The notes under the pieces were generated by a model. The model made no database searches, was not told the origin of the DNA, and saw only the letters and a list, made by a program, of their open reading frames with translations. A stretch of 64,000 nucleotides of DNA from contig CM040741.1 in the NCBI GenBank assembly GCA_022829145.1, positions 61,069,047 to 61,133,046 on the forward strand, written 5' to 3'. A program made the position numbers and the translations under genes. The DNA is from Albula goreensis. Lineage: Eukaryota; Chordata; Actinopteri; Albuliformes; Albulidae. Below are positions 63,604-64,000 of the stretch, piece by piece. How positions within the stretch are numbered: position 1 is the stretch's first letter; every line of letters starts with the position of its first letter.

Positions 63604-63617
63604 CCAGCAGAGGGCGG
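63604..63617 (+). promoter_or_regulatory. CTCF core motif
   Basis: CCAGCAGAGGGCGG matches all 14 positions of the CTCF core consensus CCASYAGRKGGCRS. It is in the apc 5' intron, in forward orientation. Confidence 0.4.
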
Positions 63618-64000
63618 CAAACCCAGACATACTGCCCTCAATATCGGGCTAGGAAACAAATGAGAAGAAACTGAGAAATGAAGGAATTAATTTTCTATAA
63701 TGCCCCATATATCCACAAAACATAAATGTTCTGGATTGAAGGTTATTTTATAAGTGAGGGGGAAGGGACTTTGATTCTGCTGAAATTACTAGGGCATCTT
63801 GCAACTAATTAGCCCTGAATGATTTCTTTAAAATGACCTTGAATCAAGATGAGATGAACCTTTCCCTTATTCCCTTATTCCCCTAATTTGATCCTTCAAA
63901 CTGATGTCTGAGACTTAATCCACTCTTACACCAACATTAACCTGCGTCTTGATCTTACTGAATGTGTGAGCACTGGGCGATGCAGAATAATGAGGCATTG

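Larger units (their letters stand above)
39801..64000 (-). other. apc: apc gene, minus strand, 5' end beyond the window
   Basis: Fourteen coding exons were placed by protein similarity plus splice sites; the start-codon exon was not found. Introns from 3' to 5' measure 275, 136, 151, 91, 348, 149, 248, 1185, 1242, 582, 1249, 2159, 805 and at least 7336 bp. The introns within the armadillo-coding part are very compact. All introns are GT-AG except the last one, which has a GC donor. Intron sequence otherwise holds microsatellites and repeat fragments only. If exon 1 has the usual 135 coding bases, the repaired protein would be about 2793 residues, close to human APC (2843). The product scaffolds the beta-catenin destruction complex and binds microtubules. 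Confidence 0.9.
56665..64000 (-). other. apc: apc 5' intron (start-codon exon not found)
   Basis: I searched this 7.3 kb on the minus strand for the conserved first exon (MAAASYDQLLKQVEALKMEN in human) and did not find it, so it probably lies beyond the window. The intron contains a small inverted-repeat element, a GC-rich patch, a candidate regulatory block and a CTCF-type motif, listed separately. The open frames in it are chance. Confidence 0.6.

Overview
This is vertebrate nuclear DNA, almost certainly from a ray-finned fish (teleost-type). It is AT-rich, with genes split by introns, long dinucleotide microsatellites and short fish-type interspersed repeats. The two recognisable genes are an apc (adenomatous polyposis coli) orthologue and a C5a-receptor-like GPCR. 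There is no bacterial, viral or CRISPR-type content. No previously undescribed biological system is evident. The most unusual things found are small-scale structures in and around apc.

Layout. Positions 1 to 24841 are noncoding as far as I can read them: AT-rich sequence, a 117-bp TG microsatellite, repeat fragments and the 3' end of a retroposed transcript. Positions 24842 to 24995 are a plus-strand terminal coding exon of a gene I cannot name, followed by a poly(A) signal. Positions 25101 to 33844 are noncoding apart from one weak candidate exon (26129 to 26256, minus). Positions 33845 to 34862 hold the intact single-exon coding region of a c5ar1-like receptor on the minus strand. Positions 34863 to 39800 hold its upstream region, a teleost repeat, a transposon-like element inside a CA/TA microsatellite, and the apc 3' UTR.

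The apc gene occupies 39801 to the right edge on the minus strand. Fourteen coding exons (numbered as human exons 2 to 15) could be placed with splice sites. Ten of the thirteen exons before the last have exactly the human length; exon 3 is one codon shorter, and exons 4 and 7 are one codon longer. Exon 1, with the start codon, was not found and probably lies beyond 64000, so 56665 to 64000 is 5' intron. The 6.4-kb last exon is broken into four reading frames by three single-base deletions, each in a short homopolymer. Adding back three bases makes exons 2 to 15 sum to a multiple of three, so assembly errors are the likeliest cause. The protein keeps the armadillo repeats, 15-aa and 20-aa beta-catenin repeats, three SAMP Axin sites, an SxIP EB1 site and a C-terminal TSV PDZ ligand. 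It therefore looks like a full Wnt-pathway scaffold.

The short intron between apc exons 14 and 15 has a non-canonical GC donor and carries a 44-bp-arm inverted repeat that would fold into a miRNA-like hairpin. The 5' intron holds a small inverted-repeat element, a GC-rich patch, a candidate regulatory block with inverted SOX-type sites, and a full match to the CTCF core motif.
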